In this document: positions 35,036 through 43,832 of the stretch, one piece after another
Layout of the letters: the number at the start of each line of letters is the position of its first letter
How positions within the stretch are numbered: the first letter of the stretch is position 1
Source of the DNA: Thermotoga neapolitana DSM 4359
Lineage (GTDB): Bacteria; Thermotogota; Thermotogae; Thermotogales; Thermotogaceae
Assembly (NCBI RefSeq): GCF_000018945.1
Contig: NC_011978.1
Span: 1,272,729 to 1,336,728 of the forward strand
Length of the DNA: 64,000 bases
Direction: 5' to 3'
Translations under genes and position numbers: made by a program
The notes under the pieces: model-generated
What the model was told of the DNA's origin: nothing
What the model saw: only the letters and a program-made list of their open reading frames with translations
Databases searched by the model: none

Positions 35036-37036
35036 ATGAGAAAACTTGTGTTCTCATTTTTGATTGTGACATTGCCCATCGTCCTCTTTGCAAACAGTGA
35101 TTTCGTGAAAGTGGAAAACGGCAGGTTCATACTGAACGGAGAAGAGTTCAGATTCGTTGGAAGCAACAACTACTACATGCACTACAAGAGCAATCGAATG
35201 ATAGACAGTGTCCTTGAAAGTGCAAAAGCCATGGGGGTGAAGGTGCTCAGAATCTGGGGATTCCTCGATGGTGAGAGTTACTGCCGTGACAAGAACACCT
35301 ACATGCACCCCGCACCGGGAGTATTTGGATTGCCAGAGGGTACGAACGCTCAGGACGGTTTTGAAAGACTCGACTACACGGTAGCGAAAGCAAAAGAACT
35401 GGGCATAAAGCTCATAATCGTTCTTGTGAACAACTGGGACGACTTCGGTGGAATGAATCAATACGTGAGATGGTTTGGGGGCATCCATCACGATGACTTC
35501 TACAGGAACGAGAAGATCAAAGAAGAATACAAAAAGTACGTGTCTTTCCTCATAAACAGGGTGAACACCTACACGGGTGTTCCTTACAGGGAAGAGCCCA
35601 CCATCATGGCATGGGAACTGGCGAACGAGCCCAGGTGTGAAACGGACAAGTCTGGTAACACACTCGTTGAATGGGTAGAGGAGATGAGTGCTTACATAAA
35701 GAGTCTGGATCCAAACCACCTGGTTGCCGTGGGAGACGAGGGATTCTTCAACAACTACGAAGGCTTCAGACCTTACGGTGGAGAGGCTGAGTGGGCCTAC
35801 AACGGATGGTCCGGTGTTGACTGGAAGAGACTTCTGGAGATAGAGACGGTGGATTTTGGTACGTTCCATCTCTACCCCTCCCACTGGGGTGTGAGCCCTG
35901 AAAACTACGCACAGTGGGGGGCAAAGTGGATAGAAGATCACATAAAGATCGCAAAAGAGGTTGGAAAACCCGTCGTTCTGGAAGAGTACGGTATTCCCAA
36001 AAGTGCCCCGGTCAACAGGGTTGCCATTTACAAATTGTGGAACGATCTGGTCTACAACCTCGGTGGAAACGGTGCCATGTTCTGGATGCTCGCAGGAATC
36101 GGTGAAGGATGGGACAGAGACGAAAAGGGTTACTACCCCGATTACGACGGCTTCAGAATAGTGAACGATGAAAGTGAAGAGGCAAAGTTGATCAGAGAGT
36201 ACGCGAAACTGTTCAGCACGGGTGAGGATACGAGGGAAGATACCTGCATGTTCATCACACCAAAGGATGGTCAGGAGATCAAAAAGACTGTGAAGGTGAG
36301 AGTGGGTGTCTTCGACTACAGCAACACGTTCAAAGGAATTTCCGTCGGGGTTGAAAATCTGCTCTTTGAAGATGAGATAAAACATCTCGGATATGGAGTT
36401 TACGGATTCGAATTTGACACAACGCGGATTTCAGACGGAGAACACGAGATGTTCCTTGAGGCACATTTCAGGGGAGAAACGGTGAAAGACACAATCAGGG
36501 TGAAAGTTGTGAACAGAGCGCAGTATGTACTCGCAGAAGAAGTGGATTTTTCCAGACCCGAAGAAGTCAAGAACTGGTGGAACAGCGGAACATGGCAGGC
36601 TGAGTTCAAAACACCCGATATAGAGTGGAACGGTGAGGTGGGGAACGGTGCTCTCCAGATGAACGTGGTGCTTCCCGGAAAGGGTGACTGGGAAGAGGTG
36701 AGGGTGGTCAGGAAATTCGATCAACTCCCCGTGTGTGAGATCCTCGAGTACGATATCTACATACCAGACGTTGAAGGGCTTACAGGAAGGCTCAGACCGT
36801 ACGCGGTGCTGAATCCCGGCTGGGTGAAGATAGGGCTCGACATGAACAACACCTCGATTGACAGCGGAGAACTTGTCAGTTTCGATGGCAAAAAGTACAG
36901 AAAGTTCCATGTGAGGATCGAGTTCGACAAGACACCTGGAGTGAACGAGCTCCACATAGGTGTAGTTGGAGACCACCTGGAGTATGATGGGCCGATTTTC
37001 ATCGATAATGTGAGGCTCTATAAAAAATCTTCTTGA
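35036..37036 (+). CDS. Secreted GH5 endo-beta-1,4-mannanase with C-terminal CBM27-like domain
   Basis: A 666-residue extracellular enzyme that cuts beta-mannan and glucomannan. Signal peptide: KLVFSFLIVTLPIVLFANS. The catalytic TIM barrel (about 25-400) has RIWGF, the acid/base E198 in WELANEPRCE, the HLYPSHWG loop and the nucleophile E317 in PVVLEEYG. A linking beta-domain (about 405-490) is followed by a CBM27-like mannan-binding module (about 500-666, with ending FIDNVRLYK). This corresponds to Man5 of T. maritima (TM1227), whose CBM27 has been characterised. ATG 35036 follows GGAGGGG. Confidence 0.95.
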   Translation: MRKLVFSFLIVTLPIVLFANSDFVKVENGRFILNGEEFRFVGSNNYYMHYKSNRMIDSVLESAKAMGVKVLRIWGFLDGESYCRDKNTYMHPAPGVFGLPEGTNAQDGFERLDYTVAKAKELGIKLIIVLVNNWDDFGGMNQYVRWFGGIHHDDFYRNEKIKEEYKKYVSFLINRVNTYTGVPYREEPTIMAWELANEPRCETDKSGNTLVEWVEEMSAYIKSLDPNHLVAVGDEGFFNNYEGFRPYGGEAEWAYNGWSGVDWKRLLEIETVDFGTFHLYPSHWGVSPENYAQWGAKWIEDHIKIAKEVGKPVVLEEYGIPKSAPVNRVAIYKLWNDLVYNLGGNGAMFWMLAGIGEGWDRDEKGYYPDYDGFRIVNDESEEAKLIREYAKLFSTGEDTREDTCMFITPKDGQEIKKTVKVRVGVFDYSNTFKGISVGVENLLFEDEIKHLGYGVYGFEFDTTRISDGEHEMFLEAHFRGETVKDTIRVKVVNRAQYVLAEEVDFSRPEEVKNWWNSGTWQAEFKTPDIEWNGEVGNGALQMNVVLPGKGDWEEVRVVRKFDQLPVCEILEYDIYIPDVEGLTGRLRPYAVLNPGWVKIGLDMNNTSIDSGELVSFDGKKYRKFHVRIEFDKTPGVNELHIGVVGDHLEYDGPIFIDNVRLYKKSS

Positions 37037-37045
37037 GGAGGCTGA

Positions 37046-38032
37046 ATGATGTTGAGGGTTTTCAGTGAAAAGATCCCAAACATTCCCTGGGAGGAAAGGC
37101 CAGAGGGTCACACAGGACCTCTGTGGAGGTACAGTAAAAACCCCATAATCGGAAGAAATCCCGTTCCGAAGGGTGCGAGGGTGTTCAACTCTGCCGTTGT
37201 GCCGTACAACGGAGAATTCGTGGGAGTTTTCAGGATCGATCACAAAAACACCAGACCTTTTCTTCACTTCGGGAGGAGCAAAGACGGAATTCACTGGGAA
37301 ATAGAACCAGAGGAGATCCAGTGGGTGGATCTGAACGGTAATCCTTTCCAGCCCAGTTATGCTTATGATCCAAGAGTGGTGAAGATAGAGGACACATACT
37401 ATATAACCTTCTGCACAGATGATCACGGTCCCACGATTGGAGTGGGAATGACAAAGGATTTCAAAACCTTCGTGCGTCTTCCGAATGCCTACGTTCCATT
37501 CAACAGGAACGGAGTGCTCTTTCCAAGGAAGATAAACGGAAAGTATGTGATGTTAAACAGGCCGAGTGACAACGGTCATACTCCGTTTGGAGACATCTTC
37601 CTCAGTGAAAGCCCGGACATGATTCACTGGGGAAACCACAGATTCGTGATGGGAACAAGCAGTTACAACTGGTGGGAAAATCTCAAGATAGGAGCGGGCC
37701 CATATCCAATAGAAACGAGCGAGGGATGGCTCCTTATCTACCATGGTGTGACTCTCACCTGCAATGGATACGTTTACAGTTTTGGAGCCGCTCTTCTCGA
37801 TCTGAACGATCCCAGTAAGGTTCTTTACAGGTCGAAGTACTATCTTTTAACACCGGAGGAGGATTACGAAACGATTGGATTTGTTCCAAACGTGGTTTTC
37901 CCCTGCGCTGCGCTCTGCGATTCTGAAACAGGAAGGGTAGCGATATACTACGGTGCGGCAGATACCCACGTTGCTGTCGCGTTTGGATACATAGACGAGA
38001 TCGTAGAATTTGTGAAAAGAAACTCCATGTGA
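37046..38032 (+). CDS. GH130 beta-1,4-mannoside phosphorylase-like enzyme
   Basis: A 328-residue five-bladed beta-propeller without signal peptide. Family 130 features: RVFNSAVVPYNGEFVGVFR, a YDPRVVKIEDTYYITF segment with the catalytic aspartate, NRPSDNG, the phosphate-contacting basic and aromatic residues around NWWENLKIGAGPYPI, and YHGVT. These enzymes release alpha-mannose-1-phosphate from beta-1,4-manno-oligosaccharides or mannosyl-glucose, saving ATP. The equivalent in T. maritima is TM1225 (recalled). It begins ten bases after the mannanase stop; in MSB8 I recall a second binding-protein gene between them, absent here. Starts at ATG 37046 or 37049 behind GAGGAGG. Confidence 0.9.
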   Translation: MMLRVFSEKIPNIPWEERPEGHTGPLWRYSKNPIIGRNPVPKGARVFNSAVVPYNGEFVGVFRIDHKNTRPFLHFGRSKDGIHWEIEPEEIQWVDLNGNPFQPSYAYDPRVVKIEDTYYITFCTDDHGPTIGVGMTKDFKTFVRLPNAYVPFNRNGVLFPRKINGKYVMLNRPSDNGHTPFGDIFLSESPDMIHWGNHRFVMGTSSYNWWENLKIGAGPYPIETSEGWLLIYHGVTLTCNGYVYSFGAALLDLNDPSKVLYRSKYYLLTPEEDYETIGFVPNVVFPCAALCDSETGRVAIYYGAADTHVAVAFGYIDEIVEFVKRNSM

Positions 38033-38045
38033 GGAGGATGAAGAT

Positions 38046-39152
38046 TTGCTGAGGTCCATAAGAAAAGACAACACGTCGAAAATCCTGAAACGAATAATGA
38101 AATCCCCCGTATCTCGTGTTGAGATCGCAGAAGAACTCGGTCTCACGAAGACCACCGTGGGAGAGATCGTAAGAATTCTTCTGGAAAAGGGCATTGTCAC
38201 TGAGGAAAAGGACTCTCCCAGAGGAGTGGGAAGACCAACTATTTCTTTGAAGATAACACCGGATTGCGCTCATGTCCTGGGTCTCGAGGTAACAAGAGAC
38301 GAGATAGCGATCTGCCTCATGAACGCCAGCATGAGCATTCTCATATACGAAACGTATCCTCTACCTTTCCAGCGTGACAGGGAAGGCACTCTGAAGATCG
38401 TCTACAGAGGGATAGATCGTGCAAAGAACATGCTGGAGAAACTGGGCAGGAAACTTTCGGCTCTGACTGTGGCAGCACCGGGCCCAGTCGATGTTGAAAA
38501 GGGTATCATTATAAATCCAAGGAATTTTCCTCTGTCTCAGATTCCCCTTGCCGATCTTCTGAAAGATAAATACGGTGCTGAGGTCTGGGTGGAAAACGAT
38601 GCTGACATGGGGGCAGTTGGAGAAAAGTGGTACACAGGGCGGGACGATTCCTTCGTCTGGATTTTGACGGGAAAAGGAATAGGATCCGGGATCATCATCA
38701 ACGGGGAACTCTATCGGGGCGAGAATGGCTATGCGGGAGAGATCGGATACACCAGAGTCTTCGACGGAGAAAGATACGTTTTCCTGGAAGATGTGTGTGG
38801 AGAAGACACCGTCCTGAAGCATGTTCGTTCCATGGGCTTTGAGTCTCTCGCAGAGGCCATAGAATCTGAAGACGATCGTGTAAGAGAGTATCTGGACAGC
38901 ATTGCCGAATTTTTCAGTACAGGCCTTTTGAACCTGATACACCTCTTTGGCATCTCAAAGGTCGTCATAGGAGGATTCTTCAAGGAGTTTGGAAACGATT
39001 TTCTGAAAAACCTGAAGATGAAGGTGGAAAGGTACCTTCTCTACAAACACGAAGTGGACATCAGTTTCTCTGCGGTTCAGGAGCCGGTGATCGCTTTTGG
39101 AGCGGCAGTTCACGCACTGGAAAATTATCTGGAGAGAGTAGCGACGAGTTAA
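38046..39152 (+). CDS. ROK-family repressor (ManR-like)
   Basis: A 368-residue regulator with an N-terminal helix-turn-helix (SRVEIAEELGLTKTTVGEIVRIL) and a ROK sugar-kinase-like domain containing WVENDADMGAVGEKW and LTGKGIGSGIIINGELYRGENGYAGEIGY. The ROK zinc motif (CxCGxxGCxE) is missing: only LEDVCGEDTV remains. By position between GH130 and the manno-oligosaccharide importer it should control the mannan genes, as I recall for ManR (TM1224). TTG 38046 is seven bases after GAGGAGG. Confidence 0.9.
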   Translation: MLRSIRKDNTSKILKRIMKSPVSRVEIAEELGLTKTTVGEIVRILLEKGIVTEEKDSPRGVGRPTISLKITPDCAHVLGLEVTRDEIAICLMNASMSILIYETYPLPFQRDREGTLKIVYRGIDRAKNMLEKLGRKLSALTVAAPGPVDVEKGIIINPRNFPLSQIPLADLLKDKYGAEVWVENDADMGAVGEKWYTGRDDSFVWILTGKGIGSGIIINGELYRGENGYAGEIGYTRVFDGERYVFLEDVCGEDTVLKHVRSMGFESLAEAIESEDDRVREYLDSIAEFFSTGLLNLIHLFGISKVVIGGFFKEFGNDFLKNLKMKVERYLLYKHEVDISFSAVQEPVIAFGAAVHALENYLERVATS

Positions 39153-39209
39153 AGAAACGTTTTTGAAAATATTCGGAAATAAATCAGGATAATCGAGGAA
39201 TATCGGATT

Positions 39210-39237
39210 TTGGATGTAAACATTTTCACTGTATCTT
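39210..39237 (+). promoter_or_regulatory. Candidate promoter of the manno-oligosaccharide importer operon
   Basis: TTGGAT (39210-39215) and TATCTT (39232-39237) are 16 bases apart. An ATATCGGA element (39200-39207) overlaps its upstream side and a related TATTCGGA lies at 39170-39177. The same core is found before the mannanase, so a shared operator for the ROK regulator is possible. Confidence 0.45.
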
Positions 39238-39283
39238 TACACATGGATAAAACCATTTCACATCTCTTTAAGGGGGTGTTCCT

Positions 39284-40957
39284 ATGAAAAGGTTTTTAGT
39301 TGTTCTCGTTCTGGTCCTGGCACTGGTTTCTGTTTTCGGTCAAACTTTCGAAAGGAACAAGACACTTTACTGGGGTGGAGCTCTCTGGTCTCCTCCATCC
39401 AACTGGAACCCGTTCACACCCTGGAACGCTGTAGCAGGAACCATCGGTCTTGTCTATGAACCCCTGTTTCTCTACGATCCTCTGAACGACAAATTCGAAC
39501 CATGGCTTGCAGAGAGCGGACAGTGGGTCAGCGACAACGAATATGTGCTCAAACTCAGAAAGGGTCTCAGATGGCAAGACGGAGTACCTCTCACGGTGGA
39601 CGATGTGATCTTCACCTTCGAGATCGCAAAGAAGTACACCGGTATCAGTTACAGTCCCGTCTGGAACTGGCTCGACAGAATCGAAAAGGTTGATTCCTTC
39701 ACATTGAAGTTCGTCTTTTCCGATCCAAGATACCAGGAATGGAAACAAATGCTCATCAACACACCGATTGTTCCAAAGCACATCTGGGAAGGAAAGACAG
39801 AGGAAGAAGTGCTTCAGAGCGCCAACGAAAATCCAGTCGGATCCGGTCCTTACTACATTGAAAGCTGGGCAGACGACAGGTGTGTCTTCAAGAAAAACGA
39901 AAACTGGTGGGGCATCAGGGAACTCGGCTACGATCCCAAACCCGAAAGGATCGTTGAACTGAGAGTGCTCAGCAACAACGTAGCGGTTGGAATGCTCATG
40001 AAAGGAGAACTCGACTGGAGTAACTTCTTCCTCCCGGGTATTCCTGTGTTGAAGAGAGCCTATGGAATCGTTACCTGGTACGAAAACGCACCTTACATGC
40101 TTCCGGCCAACACCGCAGGGATCTTTGTAAACGTGAACAAGTATCCTCTCAACATCGCTGAGTTCAGAAGAGCGATGGCGTTTGCCATCAACCCGGAAAA
40201 GATCGTGACCAGAGCCTACGAGAACATGGTCACCGCTGCCAATCCTGCAGGAATACTGCCGCTTCCTGGTTACATGAAGTACTATCCCGACGAAGTTGTT
40301 GAAAAGTACGGTTTCAGGTATGATCCAGAGACGGCAAAGAAGATCCTCGATGAACTTGGATTCAAGGATGTGAACGGGGACGGATTCAGAGAAGATCCCA
40401 ACGGAAAACCGTTCAAACTCACCATCGAGTGTCCTTACGGCTGGACTGACTGGATGGTCTCCATACAGTCCATCGCAGAAGATCTTGTGAAGGTCGGAAT
40501 CAACGTGGAACCCAAGTACCCTGATTACTCCAAGTACGCAGACGACCTCTACGGTGGAAAATTCGACCTGATTCTCAACAACTTCGTAACCGGTGTCTCT
40601 GCAACCATATGGTCCTACTTCAACGGTGTGTTCTATCCAGATGCAGCAGAATCCGAGTACTCTTACTCTGGAAACTTCGGAAAGTACGCCAACCCCGAAG
40701 TTGAAACACTCCTTGATGAACTCAACAGAAGCAGAGACGATGCTAAAATTAAAGAGATAGTAGCCAAACTGTCGGAGATTCTGCTCAAAGATCTGCCATT
40801 CATACCGCTCTGGTACAACGGTGCGTGGTTCCAGGCTTCTGAAGCCGTCTGGACCAACTGGCCAACAGAGAAGAATCCGTACGCTGTGCCGATAGGTTGG
40901 AACGGCTGGTGGCAGCTCACAGGAATCAAGACACTGTTTGGTATCGAAGCAAAATAA
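39284..40957 (+). CDS. Oligopeptide-type (family 5) solute-binding protein, probably for beta-manno-oligosaccharides
   Basis: A 557-residue extracellular binding protein. Signal peptide: MKRFLVVLVLVLALVSVFG. The SBP_bac_5 signatures are LRKGLRWQDGVPLTVDDVIFTFEI and FVNVNKYPLNIAEFRRAMAFAINP. Although the family is named for peptides, in Thermotoga several members bind beta-linked oligosaccharides; the surrounding mannanase, GH130 and ManR-like genes favour mannobiose to mannotetraose. ATG 39284 follows AAGGGGGTG. A GC hairpin separates it from its permease genes. Confidence 0.9.
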   Translation: MKRFLVVLVLVLALVSVFGQTFERNKTLYWGGALWSPPSNWNPFTPWNAVAGTIGLVYEPLFLYDPLNDKFEPWLAESGQWVSDNEYVLKLRKGLRWQDGVPLTVDDVIFTFEIAKKYTGISYSPVWNWLDRIEKVDSFTLKFVFSDPRYQEWKQMLINTPIVPKHIWEGKTEEEVLQSANENPVGSGPYYIESWADDRCVFKKNENWWGIRELGYDPKPERIVELRVLSNNVAVGMLMKGELDWSNFFLPGIPVLKRAYGIVTWYENAPYMLPANTAGIFVNVNKYPLNIAEFRRAMAFAINPEKIVTRAYENMVTAANPAGILPLPGYMKYYPDEVVEKYGFRYDPETAKKILDELGFKDVNGDGFREDPNGKPFKLTIECPYGWTDWMVSIQSIAEDLVKVGINVEPKYPDYSKYADDLYGGKFDLILNNFVTGVSATIWSYFNGVFYPDAAESEYSYSGNFGKYANPEVETLLDELNRSRDDAKIKEIVAKLSEILLKDLPFIPLWYNGAWFQASEAVWTNWPTEKNPYAVPIGWNGWWQLTGIKTLFGIEAK

Positions 40958-40963
40958 TACGGT

Positions 40964-40988
40964 GCCCCGCCCTCCGGGGCGGGGCTTT
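40964..40988 (+). terminator. GC hairpin after the family 5 binding-protein gene
   Basis: GCCCCGCC (40964-40971) pairs with GGCGGGGC (40978-40985), with TTT directly after. Placed between the binding protein and the first permease, it is likely to reduce downstream expression or protect the upstream message. Confidence 0.7.
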
Positions 40989-41011
40989 AAAAAAAGAAGG
41001 AGGTAGGAGTC

Positions 41012-42001
41012 TTGAGAAAATATCTCACAAAGAAGATCCTGGTCTACATCCTGACCTTCTTTTTTGCTGTTACCATCGACTGGGCGATTCCTCGATTCAT
41101 GCCGGGAAATCCCATCAACTTTCTGATCTCCAGATTCGCGGGGCTTCCGGAGTCCGTCAAGGTCCTTCAGAGTTACTTCACACAGGCTTTTGGTCTTGAC
41201 AAACCCCTCTGGGAACAGTACATCAACTTCTGGAAGGCTCTCTTCAAGGGAGATCTCGGCATAAGCATCTACATGTATCCTCAGCCGGTTGCAAAGATAA
41301 TAGCAAGGTCCCTTCCGTACTCTCTGATTGTCCTTCTGCCTGCTGTTCTTTTGAGCTTTGCGATAGGAAACAGGTTCGGAGCCTTCGTTGCAAGGAAGAG
41401 AAGACTCGATAACTTCGCTCTGCCGATCTTTTATACCCTGACCGCATCTCCGTACTTCTGGTTCGGTATCCTCCTTGCCTGGATATTCGGTGTGGTGATA
41501 CCCCTGTTTCCCCTCGCAGGCGCCTACAGTTTTGGAACGACACCATCCCTGTCCTGGCAGTTCGTTCTTGACTTTCTTCACCACTGGGTACTGCCATTTG
41601 GGTCTCTGTTTCTTGTGATGCTCGGTGGCTGGGCAATCGGAATGAGAAACATGATCATCTACGAACTGGAAGCGAACTACTCCAGATACCTCGAGGCACT
41701 CGGCTCTTCCCAGAAGCTCATCAGGCGATACGCTTACAGGAACGCCATACTTCCTCAGATCACCGGTCTTGCCATCCAGCTTGGAACGGTGGTCGCAGGC
41801 GCCCTGACAACGGAGATCGTCTTTTCGTATCCTGGAATAGGATACCTTCTCATGCAGGGAATTCTGAACCAGGACTACTTTTTAATCCAGGGGTGTTTCC
41901 TCTTCATCATCCTTGGTGTTTTGATTGCCAACTTCCTGGTTGACATCTTCTACGTGATCATAGATCCCAGAATAAGAAAATCCTACTCAGGAGAGGTTTG
42001 A
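41012..42001 (+). CDS. Oligopeptide/oligosaccharide ABC permease, DppB type
   Basis: A 329-residue inner-membrane permease with the DppB pattern: a first helix ending with DWAIPRFMPGNPINFLISRFAG, a cytoplasmic EAA-like loop RYLEALGSSQKLIRRYAYRNAILPQ, and the ending TTEIVFSYPGIGYLLMQ with DIFYVIIDPRIR. It partners the DppC-type permease that follows. The TTG at 41012 follows AAGGAGGTAGGAG (TTGAGAAAATATCTC). Confidence 0.92.
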   Translation: MRKYLTKKILVYILTFFFAVTIDWAIPRFMPGNPINFLISRFAGLPESVKVLQSYFTQAFGLDKPLWEQYINFWKALFKGDLGISIYMYPQPVAKIIARSLPYSLIVLLPAVLLSFAIGNRFGAFVARKRRLDNFALPIFYTLTASPYFWFGILLAWIFGVVIPLFPLAGAYSFGTTPSLSWQFVLDFLHHWVLPFGSLFLVMLGGWAIGMRNMIIYELEANYSRYLEALGSSQKLIRRYAYRNAILPQITGLAIQLGTVVAGALTTEIVFSYPGIGYLLMQGILNQDYFLIQGCFLFIILGVLIANFLVDIFYVIIDPRIRKSYSGEV

Positions 42002-42006
42002 TAGCC

Positions 42007-42855
42007 ATGACGAGAAAAGAATTCGTCCACTTCTTTTTGAAGAATAAAAAGGTCATCTTTGCTATATGTGTGTACGCTGGTCTGATCTTCCTTGCTCTTG
42101 TAGGGCCCTACCTCACTCCTTACAAGGATCCTCTTGCCTTTGTAGGACCTGGATATCAGCCTCCAAGCAAGGAACACTGGCTTGGTACGAACACGTTCGG
42201 CCAGGACATCTTCACCCAGCTCGTCTACGGTCTCAGGAGTTCTCTGTTCGTTGGACTTCTTGGCGGAACCCTGGCAACGGTGATAGGTCTTCTCATCGGT
42301 TTCGTTGCCGGGTACAGAGGTGGCTGGTTTGACGAGCTTCTCATGATGTTCACGAACATCCTCATGGTGATACCAACGCTTGCACTACTCATCATCATCG
42401 CAGCGTACCTTCCTTACAGGGGAGTGTTCATCGAGAGTGTGATCATAGGATTCACTGCCTGGCCTTGGACTGCAAGAGCAGTTAGAGCACAGACGCTCTC
42501 TCTGAAGACAAGGGAGTTCGTCGATCTTGCGAGGATCACCGCCAGAAGTTCCATGAAGATCATCTTTGGTGAGATCATGCCCAACATGATGTCTTACGTT
42601 TTCATGGTTTTTATCCTCCAGTTCGGAGGAGCCATCCTCGCCGCCACAGGGCTTGACTTCATAGGCCTTGGTCCAACGAGAGGCATCTCGCTGGGGATAA
42701 TGATGCAGCAGGCCACACTGTGGAACGCCATACAGCTCGGTATGTGGTGGTGGGCTGTTACTCCGGGAGCTGTGATCACGCTCATGGTAGCGACCCTCTA
42801 CGTCATGAACGCGGGTCTTGACGAAGTCTTCAATCCTAAACTCAGGGAGATGTGA
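42007..42855 (+). CDS. Oligopeptide/oligosaccharide ABC permease, DppC type
   Basis: A 282-residue inner-membrane permease. It has an N-terminal helix after a basic start, the periplasmic motif PSKEHWLGTNTFGQDIFTQLVYGLRSSL diagnostic of DppC (pieces quoted), and the loop EFVDLARITARSSMKIIFGEIMPN. ATG 42007 is chosen; TTG 41998 is in frame but sits on the GAGAGG ribosome site. The C-terminus VFNPKLREM is typical. Confidence 0.92.
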   Translation: MTRKEFVHFFLKNKKVIFAICVYAGLIFLALVGPYLTPYKDPLAFVGPGYQPPSKEHWLGTNTFGQDIFTQLVYGLRSSLFVGLLGGTLATVIGLLIGFVAGYRGGWFDELLMMFTNILMVIPTLALLIIIAAYLPYRGVFIESVIIGFTAWPWTARAVRAQTLSLKTREFVDLARITARSSMKIIFGEIMPNMMSYVFMVFILQFGGAILAATGLDFIGLGPTRGISLGIMMQQATLWNAIQLGMWWWAVTPGAVITLMVATLYVMNAGLDEVFNPKLREM

Positions 42856-42860
42856 TAGGC

Positions 42861-43832
42861 GTGGCGGAAGTGGTACTGAATGTCAAAGATCTGAAAATCT
42901 ACTACAGAACCCTCTACGGCTATGTGAAGGCCGTCGATGGGGTGAGTTTCGATATAAAGAGAGGAGAGATTCTCGGAATAGCGGGTGAATCCGGTTGTGG
43001 AAAGTCCACCCTTGGAAACGGTTTGATCCTGCTGAAACCTCCCATGAAGTACATGGGTGGTGAGGCGATCCTTGACGGAAAGAACATCATGACACTCTCA
43101 CCGAGAGAGCTGAGAAAAATTCGCTACGAAAAGATCTCCATAATTCCTCAGTACGCAATGGATGCGATGAATCCCACAAAGAAGATAAAACAGATCATCG
43201 ACGACCTTCTCCACGAACACGGTGAAAGTTTTGAACGAAAGAGGGATCTCATCGAAGAAAGACTTGAGATCGTCAATCTCGGAAAAAAGGTTCTCAACAT
43301 GTATCCGATCGAACTCTCCGGAGGCATGAAACAGAGGATGGTGATGGTGATCTCCACCTTGATGAACCCCGACGTTCTCATAGCAGACGAGATCACTTCG
43401 GCTCTGGACGTGAGTTCCCAGAGGTCCGTAATACAGATGCTCTACGAAATGAGGGAAAGAAAAATCATGGGTTCCCTTGCCTTCATAACGCATGATCTTT
43501 CCGTGCTCTATCAGATCGCAGACAAGGTGATGGTGCTTTACGCAGGAAGGGTTGCGGAGATCTCACCCATGGAGAACATCGTAAAAGAACCCCTTCACCC
43601 GTACACGAAGATGCTCCTTTCTTCTCTTCCGAAGATAGGTGTCAGGTACTCTCAGACAAAACTCAAAGGAATACCCGGCTATCCACCGAGTCTTCTGAAC
43701 ATAGGACCTGGCTGCAGGTTCAGAGACAGGTGTCCCTACGCATTCGAAAAGTGCGAGCAGGATCCCCCTGTGTTCGATGTGGACGGAAGAAAAGTCTCAT
43801 GCTGGCTCTTCGAAAGAGGTGATGCAAATTGA
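42861..43832 (+). CDS. ABC transporter ATPase, DppD type
   Basis: A 323-residue ATPase. It has Walker A GESGCGKS, the DppD-specific IIPQYAMDAMNPTKKI, signature LSGGMKQR, Walker B VLIADEITSALD and H-loop FITHDL. The C-terminal oligopeptide-transporter domain has four cysteines (GCRFRDRCPYAFEKCEQ and VSCW), as expected for an Fe-S or zinc site in this family. GTG 42861 is favoured by spacing from GGGAG; GTG 42852 is an in-frame alternative overlapping the previous stop. Confidence 0.92.
   Translation: MAEVVLNVKDLKIYYRTLYGYVKAVDGVSFDIKRGEILGIAGESGCGKSTLGNGLILLKPPMKYMGGEAILDGKNIMTLSPRELRKIRYEKISIIPQYAMDAMNPTKKIKQIIDDLLHEHGESFERKRDLIEERLEIVNLGKKVLNMYPIELSGGMKQRMVMVISTLMNPDVLIADEITSALDVSSQRSVIQMLYEMRERKIMGSLAFITHDLSVLYQIADKVMVLYAGRVAEISPMENIVKEPLHPYTKMLLSSLPKIGVRYSQTKLKGIPGYPPSLLNIGPGCRFRDRCPYAFEKCEQDPPVFDVDGRKVSCWLFERGDAN

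Noticed and set aside
35054-36385. 443-codon open frame on the minus strand
   Set aside because: Antisense to the GH5 mannanase whose catalytic motifs are intact; long antisense frames are expected with this codon usage.
39296-41584. 762-codon open frame on the minus strand
   Set aside because: It is the shadow of the binding-protein and permease genes; composition is Val/Glu/His-biased without recognisable motifs and it spans a terminator hairpin.
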